Origin: Blastococcus tunisiensis
GTDB lineage: Bacteria; Actinomycetota; Actinomycetes; Mycobacteriales; Geodermatophilaceae
DNA: 64,000 bases
Assembly (NCBI RefSeq): GCF_900112815.1
Contig: NZ_FOND01000013.1
Span: 62,001 to 126,000, forward strand
Reading direction: 5' to 3'
Shown: positions 18,094-26,513 of the stretch, piece by piece
Layout of the letters: every line of letters begins with the position of its first letter
Numbering within the stretch: the stretch's first letter is position 1
Notes under the pieces: model-generated
Databases searched by the model: none
Told to the model about the DNA's origin: nothing
Seen by the model: only the letters and a program-made list of their open reading frames with translations
Made by a program: the position numbers and the translations under genes

Positions 18094-19178
18094 GCCGTCG
18101 GGGTGGTGGGGTGGGCAGGAGACATGGAGAGCTCGTGCACCAGCTCCACGACGTGGGTCAGCACGCCGGGATCGGTGTCGGGCAGCACGCCGTGGCCGAG
18201 GTTGAACACGTGCCCGCGGGCGGCGCGGCCCTGCTCGACCACCCGGCGCACCTCCCGGTCCACCGTGCTGCGGTCGGCCAGGAGGACGGCGGGGTCCAGG
18301 TTGCCCTGCAGCGACCGGCCGGGGCCGACCCGCCGGGCCGCCTCGTCCAGCGGGATCCGCCAGTCGACGCCCACGACGTCGGCGCCGGCGTCCCCGATCA
18401 GCGGCAACAGCTCCCCGGTGCCCACGCCGAAGTGGATCCGCGGGACGTCGCGGGAGCCCAGCCCGTCGAACACGGCCCGGGAGTGCGGCAGCACCCGCTC
18501 GGCGTAGTCGGCGGCCGACAGCACCCCGGCCCAGGAGTCGAACAGCTGGACGGCCGAGGCGCCCGCGTCGACCTGGGTGCGCAGGAACGTGGCGGCCGAG
18601 ACGGCCAGCCGGTCCAGCAGCCGGCCCCACGCCTCGGGCTCCGCGTACATGAAGGCCTTGGTGCGCGCGTGCTCCTTGGACGGGCCGCCCTCGATCAGGT
18701 ACGTGGCCAGCGTGAACGGCGCCCCGGCGAAGCCGATCAGCGGCGTCGGCCCCAGCTCGGCGACCAGCTGCCGCACCGCCGTGTCGAGGAACGCCAGCCG
18801 GTCGGGCTCCAGCGGCGGGAGCGCGTCGACGTCGGCCACCGACCGGATCGGCTGGGCGACGACCGGGCCGACGCCGGGCTTGATGTCGAGGTCCACCCCG
18901 GCCACCAGCAGCGGCAGCACGATGTCGGAGAACAGGATCGCCGCGTCCACGCCGTGCCGGCGCACCGGCTGCAGGGTGATCTCGGTGACCAGGTCGGGGT
19001 CCTGGCACGCGGCGAGCATCCCGGTGCCGGCCCGCAGCGCCCGGTACTCCGGCAGCGACCGCCCGGCCTGGCGCATGAACCACACCGGCGTGCGGCTCAC
19101 CGGCAGTCCCCGGGCCGCCCGGACGAGGTCGGAGTCGGACGGCGCGGCGGAGGGGGCGGGATCGGCGGCAGCACTCAC
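18090..19178 (-). CDS. hemE: Uroporphyrinogen decarboxylase
   Basis: 362 residues. It decarboxylates the four acetate side chains of uroporphyrinogen III to give coproporphyrinogen III. Signature 1 [16 protein letters not shown] is complete, with the substrate-binding Arg residues; [14 protein letters not shown] carries the catalytic Asp, and [17 protein letters not shown] is present. Length is normal. GTG 19178 has GGGAGGA about 9 bases upstream. It is first in the hemE-cgoX operon and divergent from the DUF3000 gene. The ~20-residue N-terminal extension rich in Ala/Pro/Ser is common in actinobacteria. Confidence 0.97.
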   Translation of the reverse strand: MSAAADPAPSAAPSDSDLVRAARGLPVSRTPVWFMRQAGRSLPEYRALRAGTGMLAACQDPDLVTEITLQPVRRHGVDAAILFSDIVLPLLVAGVDLDIKPGVGPVVAQPIRSVADVDALPPLEPDRLAFLDTAVRQLVAELGPTPLIGFAGAPFTLATYLIEGGPSKEHARTKAFMYAEPEAWGRLLDRLAVSAATFLRTQVDAGASAVQLFDSWAGVLSAADYAERVLPHSRAVFDGLGSRDVPRIHFGVGTGELLPLIGDAGADVVGVDWRIPLDEAARRVGPGRSLQGNLDPAVLLADRSTVDREVRRVVEQGRAARGHVFNLGHGVLPDTDPGVLTHVVELVHELSMSPAHPTTPTA

Positions 19179-19285
19179 GACCGCCGATCCTCCCAGACGC
19201 CGCCGGGACGCCGCGGCGGCGACCGCGTCCGCGCAGGTCGGCGGTCGGCTGCGGCGCGTCGGACGCGGTGTGCTACCCGGCGGCC

Positions 19286-19291
19286 TACCCT
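19286..19291 (+). promoter_or_regulatory. -10 hexamer of a probable leaderless promoter (DUF3000 gene)
   Basis: TACCCT, six bases before GTG 19298. The same hexamer and spacing occur before 42934 and 45638. Confidence 0.6.
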
Positions 19292-19297
19292 GCCACC

Positions 19298-19936
19298 GTG
19301 GAGCCGACCTGCCTGGCCAGTGCCGGGAACCGAGGCAAGGACACCGACGGGGACCCGCCCCCCGCCGAGTTCCGCGCCGCCCTGGACGCGCTCGCGACCG
19401 TCCGCGCCCGCCCCGAGATCGTCCTCGAGCAGATCCCCGCCCCGCAGCGGCTGGCGCCGTTCGCCCACGCGGTGGCCGCGCACGTGGCCGAGGCCGACCC
19501 GGACGGCGGCGACGACTTCGAGATCGCCAGCGCCCGGTTCATCGTGCTGTTCGACCCCGAGGGCCACGACGCGTGGAAGGGCACCACCCGCTGCGTCGGC
19601 TACCTGTCCGCCGGGACCGACGAGGAACTGGTCGACGACACCATGTTCTCCGAGGTGGCCTGGAGCTGGCTCACCGACGCGCTGACCGAGGCCGGCGCCG
19701 GCCACCACACCGTCGGCGGCACCGTCACCCGGACCGCCTCCACCCGCTTCGGCGACCTCGCCGGCCCCGAGCACAGCGTCGACGTGGAGATGCGCGCCTC
19801 GTGGACGGCGGAGGACGGCGCCCTGGACCGGCACCTGCAGGCCTGGCTGGACGTGCTCGGCAACGCGGCCGGCCTGCCGCCGCCCGGAGTCAGGCTCCTG
19901 GGTCCCTCCGACCGCGCCGGGAACGAGACTCTCTAG
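19298..19936 (+). CDS. DUF3000 family protein
   Basis: 212 residues. [37 protein letters not shown] and [31 protein letters not shown] are typical of DUF3000, an actinobacterial family of unknown role found between hemE and ribonuclease D. GTG 19298 is preferred over GTG 19268 because TACCCT lies exactly six bases before it, indicating a leaderless transcript. It is followed after 87 bases by ribonuclease D and may be co-transcribed with it. Confidence 0.88.
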   Translation: MEPTCLASAGNRGKDTDGDPPPAEFRAALDALATVRARPEIVLEQIPAPQRLAPFAHAVAAHVAEADPDGGDDFEIASARFIVLFDPEGHDAWKGTTRCVGYLSAGTDEELVDDTMFSEVAWSWLTDALTEAGAGHHTVGGTVTRTASTRFGDLAGPEHSVDVEMRASWTAEDGALDRHLQAWLDVLGNAAGLPPPGVRLLGPSDRAGNETL

Positions 19937-20023
19937 CATCGGGGGGCCGGACGGGCGCCCGCCCCGAGGGCGGCCAGGGCCGGTGGCCCGAACGACGAGG
20001 ACCGGCGAGAAGGTGGACGGCAA

Positions 20024-21274
20024 CTGAGCACCGAGCCCACGCCCAGCGCAGCGGACGACACCGCTCCGGAGGCGTCGCCGCCGGCGGTCCCGCTCCTCGC
20101 GCCGCGGGACGGCCTGCCGCCCGTCATCGAGACCTCGACCCAGCTCGTCGAGTACGCCGAGGCCCTGCGCGCCGGCACCGGTCCCGTCGCCGTCGACGCC
20201 GAGCGCGCCTCCGGGTACCGCTACGGCCAGCGGGCCTACCTCGTGCAGCTGCGGCGCCGCGGGGCCGGCACCGGGCTGGTCGACCCGGTCCCCCTGCCCG
20301 ACCTCTCCGTGATCCAGGGTGCCGTCGCCGACGTGGAGTGGGTGCTGCACGCGGCCAACCAGGACCTGCCCTGCCTCGCCGAGATCGGCCTCGTGCCGGG
20401 CCGGATCTTCGACACCGAGCTGGCCGCCCGGCTGGCGGGGCTCCCCCGGGTGGGTCTCGGCGCCGTCGTGGAGTCGCTGCTGGGCTTCTCGCTGCAGAAG
20501 GGCCACTCCGCCGCGGACTGGAGCACCCGCCCCCTGCCCGAGGAGTGGCTGGTCTACGCCGCCCTCGACGTCGAGGTCCTCGTCGACCTCCGCGACGCCC
20601 TGGCCGCGATCCTCGAGGAGCAGGGGAAGAGCGAGTGGGCCCGCCAGGAGTTCGAGGCGATCCTGGCCGCCGGCCCACCGGCGCCCAAGGCCGATCCGTG
20701 GCGGCGCACCTCTGGGGTGCACGGTCTGCGCAGCCGCCGGCAGCTGGGCATGCTGCGCAGCCTGTGGGAGGCGCGCGACGAGCTGGCCCGCCGCCGCGAC
20801 ATCGCCCCCGGCCGGGTCCTCCCCGACTCGGCGATGGTCTCCGCCGTCCAGGCCGACCCGGCCAACGAGGGGGCCCTGCTGGAGCTGCCGGTCTTCCGGG
20901 GGCGCGCCAACCGCCGGCTGGTCGCCACCTGGTTCGGTGCGATCGCCCGGGGCAGGGCGCTCCCCGAGGCGGAGCTGCCGCCGCACAGCAGGACCGGCGA
21001 CGGGCCGCCGCCGGTGAACCGCTGGGCCGACCGCGACCCTGCCGCCGCGACCCGTCTGCAGGTCGCCCGCGCCGGGCTGGCCGAGCTCTCCGAGAAGCAC
21101 GCCGTGCCGGTGGAGAACGTGCTCTCCCCCGACCTGGTCCGCCGGATCATGTGGAGCCCGCCCGAGGCGCGCGACGCCGCGGGGGTGGGCGCCGCGCTGC
21201 GGGCCGGTGGCGCCCGCGAGTGGCAGGTGGAGCTCACCGTGGCGGTCCTCGTCGACGCCGTCGGCAGGGCCTGA
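20024..21274 (+). CDS. rnd: Ribonuclease D-like 3'-5' exonuclease with HRDC domain, CTG start
   Basis: 416 residues if read from CTG 20024. The DEDD exonuclease motifs are GPVAVDAERASGYRYGQRAY (Exo I, Asp and Glu), VLHAANQDLPCLAEIG (Exo II) and VYAALDVEVLVDLRD (Exo III). An HRDC domain follows (LRSLWEARDELARRRDIAPGRVL). It trims RNA 3' ends. No ATG, GTG or TTG exists in frame between the previous stop (19934-19936) and GTG 20243, which lies inside the domain just after Exo I. CTG 20024 has GAGAAGG about 9-10 bases upstream, and the following residues (STEPTP...PLLAPRDGLPPVIET) look like normal family N-terminus. GTG 20243 would give an enzyme without the first catalytic residues. Confidence 0.85.
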   Translation: MSTEPTPSAADDTAPEASPPAVPLLAPRDGLPPVIETSTQLVEYAEALRAGTGPVAVDAERASGYRYGQRAYLVQLRRRGAGTGLVDPVPLPDLSVIQGAVADVEWVLHAANQDLPCLAEIGLVPGRIFDTELAARLAGLPRVGLGAVVESLLGFSLQKGHSAADWSTRPLPEEWLVYAALDVEVLVDLRDALAAILEEQGKSEWARQEFEAILAAGPPAPKADPWRRTSGVHGLRSRRQLGMLRSLWEARDELARRRDIAPGRVLPDSAMVSAVQADPANEGALLELPVFRGRANRRLVATWFGAIARGRALPEAELPPHSRTGDGPPPVNRWADRDPAAATRLQVARAGLAELSEKHAVPVENVLSPDLVRRIMWSPPEARDAAGVGAALRAGGAREWQVELTVAVLVDAVGRA

Positions 21275-21376
21275 CCCCCTTCCTCCCGAGGGTCGTTACC
21301 GGATCGTGACGGTGCCGCGCCGGTGCGCGGGGCACGCTGCTGCTCGGGAGGACCGCGGGCGGCGGGGAGGGCGGGC

Positions 21377-22798
21377 GTGGGCGACGACGGGCTGGACGGC
21401 GGCGGGCCGACGGAGCTCGTGGCCGACCGGGCCGGGGACCGGCACCGCCGGTGGTGGACCTGGGCGGCCGCCGCCGGGTGCGCCGTCGCGCTCGCGGTCG
21501 CCGTGGTCGACCTGACCGGGGGCGACGCGCGGGAGGCGCCTCCGGCCCCCGGCACGGTCACCGGCGTCCCCGGGGCCGCGGCGACGGGTGATCCGGGTGC
21601 CGGCATCCTGACCGGACCGACGCGGGGCTCCCTGGCCGGGGACCATGCCTTCCTGGACGGCGTCCGGGCGCTGCCCTGGACCGTGGAGCCGCCGGTGCGC
21701 GCGGCGGACGGGACGATCCTCTACTACCTGTCCGAGCCGCCCGTGGAGGTTCGCCGCGTGGTGTACGCCGGGGACGTGCCGGGCGGCCGCTGGGCCCTGG
21801 TCGTCGCCGGGGCGGCGGACGCCCCGGAGGCGGCGGACCTGCCGCCCGGCGTCGTGCCCGACGACGCGCCGGTAGCCGCCTGGTTCACCGGACCACCGGG
21901 GGCGGCCGTGGCGCAGATGACGTCGGCCACCGACCCGTACACCGTTGCGACGGACTGGCCGCTGGCGCTGACCGACCCGCGCACCGGCGCGCTCGTCGTC
22001 GTCGCCGCACCCGGGGACGAGGTCGAGGTGTCGGAGCGGCCGCTGATCGACGCCGACGGCCGCACGAGCCGGGAGTGGCGGCGGGTGGACACCGAGGACG
22101 GCGTCGCGGTCACCCGGATCCCGCCGGTCCCCCGCGCCGTCGACGCGTCGACGTCCTACCGCGTGCTGCGCGACGGCAGGCTGCAGGCGCGGGACACGCC
22201 GTGGTCGCTGTTCGCCGGCGAGCCCGGTGCGGAGCTGTCCGTCGGCTACCTGCGCGGACCGCCCGGCGAGCTCGGTGAGCTGGCGGCCCGCTACGCCGCC
22301 GAGGGCGTGCTGCGCGAGCTCGGGCTCCCGGGCGACCAGGTGACGATCACCGCCCAGTGGGTGGGCAGCGTGCCGGCCGGTGGCGCCGGCCGGGCCGCCG
22401 TCGTCACGGTCGCGCTGCCCGGTGGCGCCGTCGTCGTCAGCGCCCAGTGGCTCGCCCGCCAGCCCGACGGGTCGCTCACCGGGGCCTTCTGCGGGCGGGA
22501 CGTCCTCCCCGCGGGCCCACCGCCGGAACGCCGCGTCCAGGCCGCCTCCTGCGAGGTGATCGACCAGGGCACCGGCGCGCCGATGAGCACCGGCCTGGTC
22601 GTCGTGGGGCCGCCGGAGGTGGCCCTGGTGCGGACCTACGACGGGGACCGGTCGTTCCTGTCCGAGCACGGCGCCGTGGACGGCGTGCTCGTCGCCCCGA
22701 TGCCGCTCGGGACCAGGTCCGTGGAGGCGGTCACCGACGGCGGGGTCACCCTCGGCCGGGTCGACCTGCTCGGCTTCTTGGTGGACTTCGGCGACTGA
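21377..22798 (+). CDS. Membrane-anchored extracytoplasmic protein, unknown
   Basis: 473 residues. A short charged N-terminus is followed by one transmembrane segment (about 25-46, WWTWAAAAGCAVALAVAVVDL). The long remainder is Gly/Pro/Val-rich and strand-rich, probably outside the membrane. Two Cys pairs in GAFCGRDVLPAG and ASCEVIDQG may form a disulfide. GTG 21377 has GGGGAGG 6 bases upstream. It ends at a perfect 14-bp hairpin shared with the convergent sugar permease gene. No family was recognised. Confidence 0.7.
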   Translation: MGDDGLDGGGPTELVADRAGDRHRRWWTWAAAAGCAVALAVAVVDLTGGDAREAPPAPGTVTGVPGAAATGDPGAGILTGPTRGSLAGDHAFLDGVRALPWTVEPPVRAADGTILYYLSEPPVEVRRVVYAGDVPGGRWALVVAGAADAPEAADLPPGVVPDDAPVAAWFTGPPGAAVAQMTSATDPYTVATDWPLALTDPRTGALVVVAAPGDEVEVSERPLIDADGRTSREWRRVDTEDGVAVTRIPPVPRAVDASTSYRVLRDGRLQARDTPWSLFAGEPGAELSVGYLRGPPGELGELAARYAAEGVLRELGLPGDQVTITAQWVGSVPAGGAGRAAVVTVALPGGAVVVSAQWLARQPDGSLTGAFCGRDVLPAGPPPERRVQAASCEVIDQGTGAPMSTGLVVVGPPEVALVRTYDGDRSFLSEHGAVDGVLVAPMPLGTRSVEAVTDGGVTLGRVDLLGFLVDFGD

Positions 22799-22846
22799 GG
22801 AGATCCACCGGCCCGCGGGCACCGGCCGGCCGGCGCCGGATGTGAT

Positions 22847-22884
22847 CCTGCCGTCCGCCGGGCGACGACACGGCGGACGGCAGG
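22847..22884. terminator. Perfect 14-bp hairpin between convergent genes
   Basis: CCTGCCGTCCGCCG, a 10-base loop, then the exact reverse complement. It lies between the ends of the genes at 21377-22798 and 22947-24233, so it is probably bidirectional. Confidence 0.8.
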
Positions 22885-22946
22885 AGTTCGTGACCCCGCG
22901 CCGGGTGGCCGACCCGGTGCGAGGGATGGGGAGGCGGCCGGCGTCC

Positions 22947-24233
22947 TCAGCGTTTGGTGGACGCCGACCGCCGACGGGCCAGCGCGTCGACGCTGGCGGC
23001 CAGCAGGAGCACCCCGCCCGTGATCACGAAGTTCAGGTAGGCGGCCACCCCCAGCAGGCCCAGGCCGTTGGCGATGATCGCGATGACCAGACCGCCGAGG
23101 ACGGCGTCCCGGGCCTTGCCCCGGCCACCGAAGAGGCTCGTGCCCCCGATGACCGCCGCACCGACGGCGTAGAGCAGGGTGTTGCCGGCACCGGCGTCCG
23201 GCGTCACCGAGCTCAGCCGGGAGGTGGCGAGGATGCCGCTGATCGCGGCCAGGCTCGACGAGATCACGAACGCCATGACCCGGATCCGCGTGACGTTGAT
23301 GCCGGCCCGGCGCGCGGCCTCGGCGTTGCCGCCGACGGCGTACATGTGCCGCCCGAACGTGGTGCGGGAGAGCACGAAGGTCAGCAGGAGCAGCAGCAGC
23401 ACGACCAGCGGCACGGCGTAGGGGATGCCGGCCAGGTCGATCGCGGCGGCGAGCGCACGGTCGACGCTGAGGATGGCCGTCACACCGAACACCACCGCGG
23501 CGATCAGCACGACCCGGACCACCACGAGCACCAGCGGCGGGTGCGCCAGGGCGCGGGACTTCAGCGAGCGCCAGCGCCACAGCTCGAATGCGGCGTAGGA
23601 GACGGCGACGACCGCGGCGAGGATCCACCCCAGGGTGACCGGCACGTTCTCGTTGGCGAGCGCCCGGACGACCGGCTCGCGCACCGGCACCGTGCCGCCC
23701 TGCCCGATGATCCGCAGGGTGACGCCCTGGAAGCCGAGGAACAGGGCCAGGGTCACGACGAAGGACGGGATCCCGACCATGCCGACGAGGCTGCCGGTGA
23801 ACGCGCCGATCACCGCACCGGTGGCGATGGCGGCCAGCAGGGCGATCGGCCAGGAGACCCCCACCTGCACCAGCAGCTGGGCGAGCACCGCCGAGCAGAC
23901 GCCGCTCACCACGCCCGCGGACAGGTCGATCTCGCCCAGCAGCAGGACGAACACCAGGCCCATCGCCAGCACCATGATCGGCGTCGACTGCACCAGCAGG
24001 TTGGCGAGGTTCAGCGGGGTGAGGAACGTCCCCGGCCGGAGGATGGTGAACAGGATGCCCAGGACGACGATGCCCAGGATGGCCGGCAGCGCGCCGAGGT
24101 CACCGCCGCGCAGCTTGTTCAGGTAGCCGCGGACGGCGCCGCCGACGGTGTTGTCCTGGCGGTCGCCCTCGAAGCCGGCGGCCGGCTTCTGCGGACCGCT
24201 CGCCTCGGCGGCGGTCAGGGTGTTGCTCGACAT
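22947..24233 (-). CDS. Sugar ABC transporter permease (XylH/RbsC family)
   Basis: 428 residues, about ten transmembrane helices. ANLLVQSTPIMVLAMGLVFVLLLGEIDLSAG is the characteristic first conserved loop of the BPD_transp_2 family (the GEIDLS motif); later AEAARRAGINVTRIRVMAF contacts the ATPase. Ten bases separate it from the ATPase gene, so it is the last gene of binding protein-ATPase-permease. Length (>400) and the N-terminal extension fit XylH-type rather than RbsC-type permeases. The sugar is probably a pentose or hexose but cannot be named from sequence alone. Confidence 0.93.
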   Translation of the reverse strand: MSSNTLTAAEASGPQKPAAGFEGDRQDNTVGGAVRGYLNKLRGGDLGALPAILGIVVLGILFTILRPGTFLTPLNLANLLVQSTPIMVLAMGLVFVLLLGEIDLSAGVVSGVCSAVLAQLLVQVGVSWPIALLAAIATGAVIGAFTGSLVGMVGIPSFVVTLALFLGFQGVTLRIIGQGGTVPVREPVVRALANENVPVTLGWILAAVVAVSYAAFELWRWRSLKSRALAHPPLVLVVVRVVLIAAVVFGVTAILSVDRALAAAIDLAGIPYAVPLVVLLLLLLTFVLSRTTFGRHMYAVGGNAEAARRAGINVTRIRVMAFVISSSLAAISGILATSRLSSVTPDAGAGNTLLYAVGAAVIGGTSLFGGRGKARDAVLGGLVIAIIANGLGLLGVAAYLNFVITGGVLLLAASVDALARRRSASTKR

Positions 24234-24243
24234 GGCAGTCCTC

Positions 24244-25050
24244 TCAGTCCTCGAGCGCGTCCGGTGCGAGCCCCAGCTCGCCGGACCGGCCGGAGGTGAT
24301 CAGCTCGATGACCTGGGTGCGGTCGACCTCGGAGATGGGGACGTCGGCGGCGACCCGGCCCAGGTACAGGGCGGCGACGCGGTCGGCCACCTCGAAGACG
24401 TCCACCATGTTGTGGGTGATGAAGACGACGGCGTGCCCGGTGTCGGCCAGCCGGCGGACGAGGTCGAGGACCTGCCGGGTCTGCGCGACCCCCAGCGCGG
24501 CGGTCGGCTCGTCCAGGATGACCAGCTTGGACTCCCAGAGCACCGCCTTGGCGATCGCCACGGTCTGCCGCTGGCCACCGGAGAGGCTGGAGACCAGCTG
24601 CCGCACGGACTTCAGCGTGCGCACCGACAGCTTGGCCAGGGTGTCGCGCGCGGCCTCCTCCATGGAGGCCTCGTCCAGGACGATGCCGCGCTTGCGCTCG
24701 CGGCCGAGGAACATGTTCTGCACGACGTCGAGGTTGTCGGCGAGCGCGAGGTCCTGGTAGACGACCTCGATGCCCAGCCGGGCGGCGTCCCGGGGGCCGG
24801 TCACCTGCACCGCCTTGCCCTCGAACTCCACCGTGCCGGAGTCGACCGGGTGGATACCGGCGATGGCCTTGATCAGGGTGCTCTTGCCGGCGCCGTTGTC
24901 ACCCACCAGCGCGGTGACCTTGCCGGGATAGACGTCGAGGTGGACGTCGTGCAGGACCTGGACGGCCCCGAAGCTCTTGTTGACGCCTCGCAGGCTCAGC
25001 GTGGGTCGCTCCAGGGTCGAGGTGGTCGTGCTCTGTTCGGGTGCGGACAC
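24244..25050 (-). CDS. Sugar ABC transporter ATP-binding protein (single-domain)
   Basis: 268 residues, one ABC ATPase domain. Walker A GDNGAGKST, Q-loop VYQDLALADNL, signature SSLSGGQRQ, Walker B KLVILDEPTAALG and switch His FITHNMVDV are all present. Unlike RbsA or XylG, which carry two fused ATPase domains, this is a single domain and must dimerise, as FrcA-type proteins do. GTG 25050 has AAGGGA 8 bases upstream. A hairpin at 25109-25147 separates it from the binding-protein gene, which probably lowers its expression relative to the lipoprotein. Confidence 0.93.
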   Translation of the reverse strand: MSAPEQSTTTSTLERPTLSLRGVNKSFGAVQVLHDVHLDVYPGKVTALVGDNGAGKSTLIKAIAGIHPVDSGTVEFEGKAVQVTGPRDAARLGIEVVYQDLALADNLDVVQNMFLGRERKRGIVLDEASMEEAARDTLAKLSVRTLKSVRQLVSSLSGGQRQTVAIAKAVLWESKLVILDEPTAALGVAQTRQVLDLVRRLADTGHAVVFITHNMVDVFEVADRVAALYLGRVAADVPISEVDRTQVIELITSGRSGELGLAPDALED

Positions 25051-25108
25051 CGCTGCGTCCCTTCCTGCATGGGTTCGGCCCGGGGCGGGCCGTGGTGAGG
25101 CAGTGTGA

Positions 25109-25147
25109 CGCCCCGCGGGCCCCGGTGGACCCGGAACCCGCGGGGCG
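25109..25147 (-). terminator. Hairpin between sugar-binding lipoprotein and ATPase genes (attenuator)
   Basis: An 11-bp perfect stem (CGCCCCGCGGG and its complement) with a 17-base loop lies in the 147-base gap inside the operon. A partial terminator or 3' stabiliser after the binding-protein gene is common in ABC operons; that role is inferred. Confidence 0.5.
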
Positions 25148-25197
25148 GGGAGCACGGCGGCCGGGACACCCGCGATCGGATGCCCCGGCCGGCCGGC

Positions 25198-26292
25198 TCA
25201 GGAGATGCCGAGCTCGGTGCAGGCTGCGGCGTACGCGCCGGTGCAGACGTCGGCGGCGCTCTGGTAGCCGTCGTCGATGACCTGCTTGACGTTGTCCCGG
25301 AAGACCGAGACCGGGTCCAGCAGCACGGCGGGCACCTCGCGGTCGCCCTCCGTGTCCTCGACCGAGCCGTCGACCTCGGGCTCCTCGCCGTTGACCAGGG
25401 CCACGGCGAGCTCGGCCAGCGCGTTGGCCTCCTGCTCGATCGGCTTGTAGACCGTCATGCACTGGTTGCCGGCGAGGATGTTCTGCAGCCCCTCGACCGT
25501 GGCGTCCTGACCGGTCACGGGCACCTGACCGGCGGCGTTGTTGCGGCCGAGGATCGAGACGACCGCGTTGGCCAGGCCGTCGTTGGCGGCCAGCACGCCC
25601 TGGATGTCACCGCCGGCCTGGGTGTACATCTGCTCGAAGATCGTGGCGGCCTGCTGGTTGTCCCAGTCGGGCACGGCCTGCTCGGCCACGACCGTGTACT
25701 GGTCCATCGCGTCCAGGACCTCGTGGGCACCCTGCGAGAACAGCGTGGCGTTGTTGTCGTCGGGCGAGCCGTTCAGGTAGGCGATGTTCGCCGGCTGGTC
25801 GCCGAGGCACTGCGCCAGGCCCTCGCCCTGCAGGCGGCCGACCTCGGTGTTGTCGAAGGAGACGTAGTAGTCGCTCTCGCCGCCGAGGGTCAGGCGGTCG
25901 TAGTCGATCGTCTGGACGCCCTGCTGCTCCGCCTGGCGCTGGATCGCCGCGCCCGAGGCCGAGTCCAGGTTCGTGATCGCCAGGACGGTCACGCCCTCGG
26001 TGATCATCTGCTCGGCGATGGTCGCCATCTGCTGGGCGTCGCCCTGCGCGTTCTGGATGTCGTACTCGACACCGGCCTCGTCGAAGGCGGCCTCGAGCAG
26101 CGGGCGGTCGGCCGACTCCCAGCGGGCCGAGGACGCCGTGTCGGGGAGGATCACGCCGATCTTGCCGGCGGCCTCACCGCCGCCTCCGCCACCGCTGCCG
26201 CCGTTGCCACCGTCGTCGTCGCCACCACAGGCGGCCAGGCCGAAGACCATGGCCGCCGCGATCGCCGTCGTCACCGTGCGCCGTCGCACCAT
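25198..26292 (-). CDS. Sugar ABC transporter substrate-binding lipoprotein (XylF/RbsB-like)
   Basis: 364 residues. Signal peptide VRRRTVTTAIAAAMVFGLAACG ends in the lipobox LAAC, so the mature protein is lipid-anchored outside the membrane. It is followed by an acidic/Gly linker and a periplasmic-binding type I fold: GKIGVILPDTASSARWESADRPLLEAAF, ITNLDSASGAAIQRQAEQQGV, LTLGGESDYYVSFDNTEVGR and VPVTGQDATVEGLQNI. ATG 26292 has GAGG about 7 bases upstream; an upstream in-frame start at 26340 lacks support. First gene of the importer operon, divergent from fadA across an interval that holds a GTTACC inverted repeat. Closest in style to xylose-binding XylF. Confidence 0.92.
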   Translation of the reverse strand: MVRRRTVTTAIAAAMVFGLAACGGDDDGGNGGSGGGGGGEAAGKIGVILPDTASSARWESADRPLLEAAFDEAGVEYDIQNAQGDAQQMATIAEQMITEGVTVLAITNLDSASGAAIQRQAEQQGVQTIDYDRLTLGGESDYYVSFDNTEVGRLQGEGLAQCLGDQPANIAYLNGSPDDNNATLFSQGAHEVLDAMDQYTVVAEQAVPDWDNQQAATIFEQMYTQAGGDIQGVLAANDGLANAVVSILGRNNAAGQVPVTGQDATVEGLQNILAGNQCMTVYKPIEQEANALAELAVALVNGEEPEVDGSVEDTEGDREVPAVLLDPVSVFRDNVKQVIDDGYQSAADVCTGAYAAACTELGIS

Positions 26293-26444
26293 GAGGGACC
26301 TCAATTTCGTTGGGGTTACAGAGAAATTCCGGCGGGTCATCTTGCGCGACGGCGGCTGGTCACTGCAAGGAGACCTCCGCGCTGTTGCCGGACCGTGATC
26401 CTCCGGCCCCCCGTCCGGGTGTCGCGTGGCGCTTGGCCAGGACG

Positions 26445-26460
26445 GTTACCGGCGGGTAAC
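26445..26460. promoter_or_regulatory. Inverted repeat GTTACC-GGCG-GGTAAC, candidate operator
   Basis: A perfect 6-bp inverted repeat in the interval between the divergent sugar importer and fadA-fadB. It is followed directly by TTGACC (26461-26466), a possible -35 for fadA, so a protein bound here would affect fadA transcription. Size and symmetry suit a TetR-type repressor, as controls fatty-acid oxidation genes in many actinobacteria. The regulator is not encoded nearby. Confidence 0.5.
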
Positions 26461-26513
26461 TTGACCTCCTGTCGAGCCCTGCCGGGCCCGCCAACGACTC
26501 CTGCGGAGGTCCT

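Noticed and set aside
16717-19083. 788-codon frame suggesting a hemE-cgoX fusion
   Set aside because: The N-terminal part is hemE in the wrong frame. The true hemE ends at 18090 and cgoX starts at GTG 18093 with a 4-base overlap.
22900-24233. Repetitive His/Gln/Asp frame on the plus strand over the permease gene
   Set aside because: It is the antisense of a membrane protein gene; hydrophobic codons read backwards give such residues.
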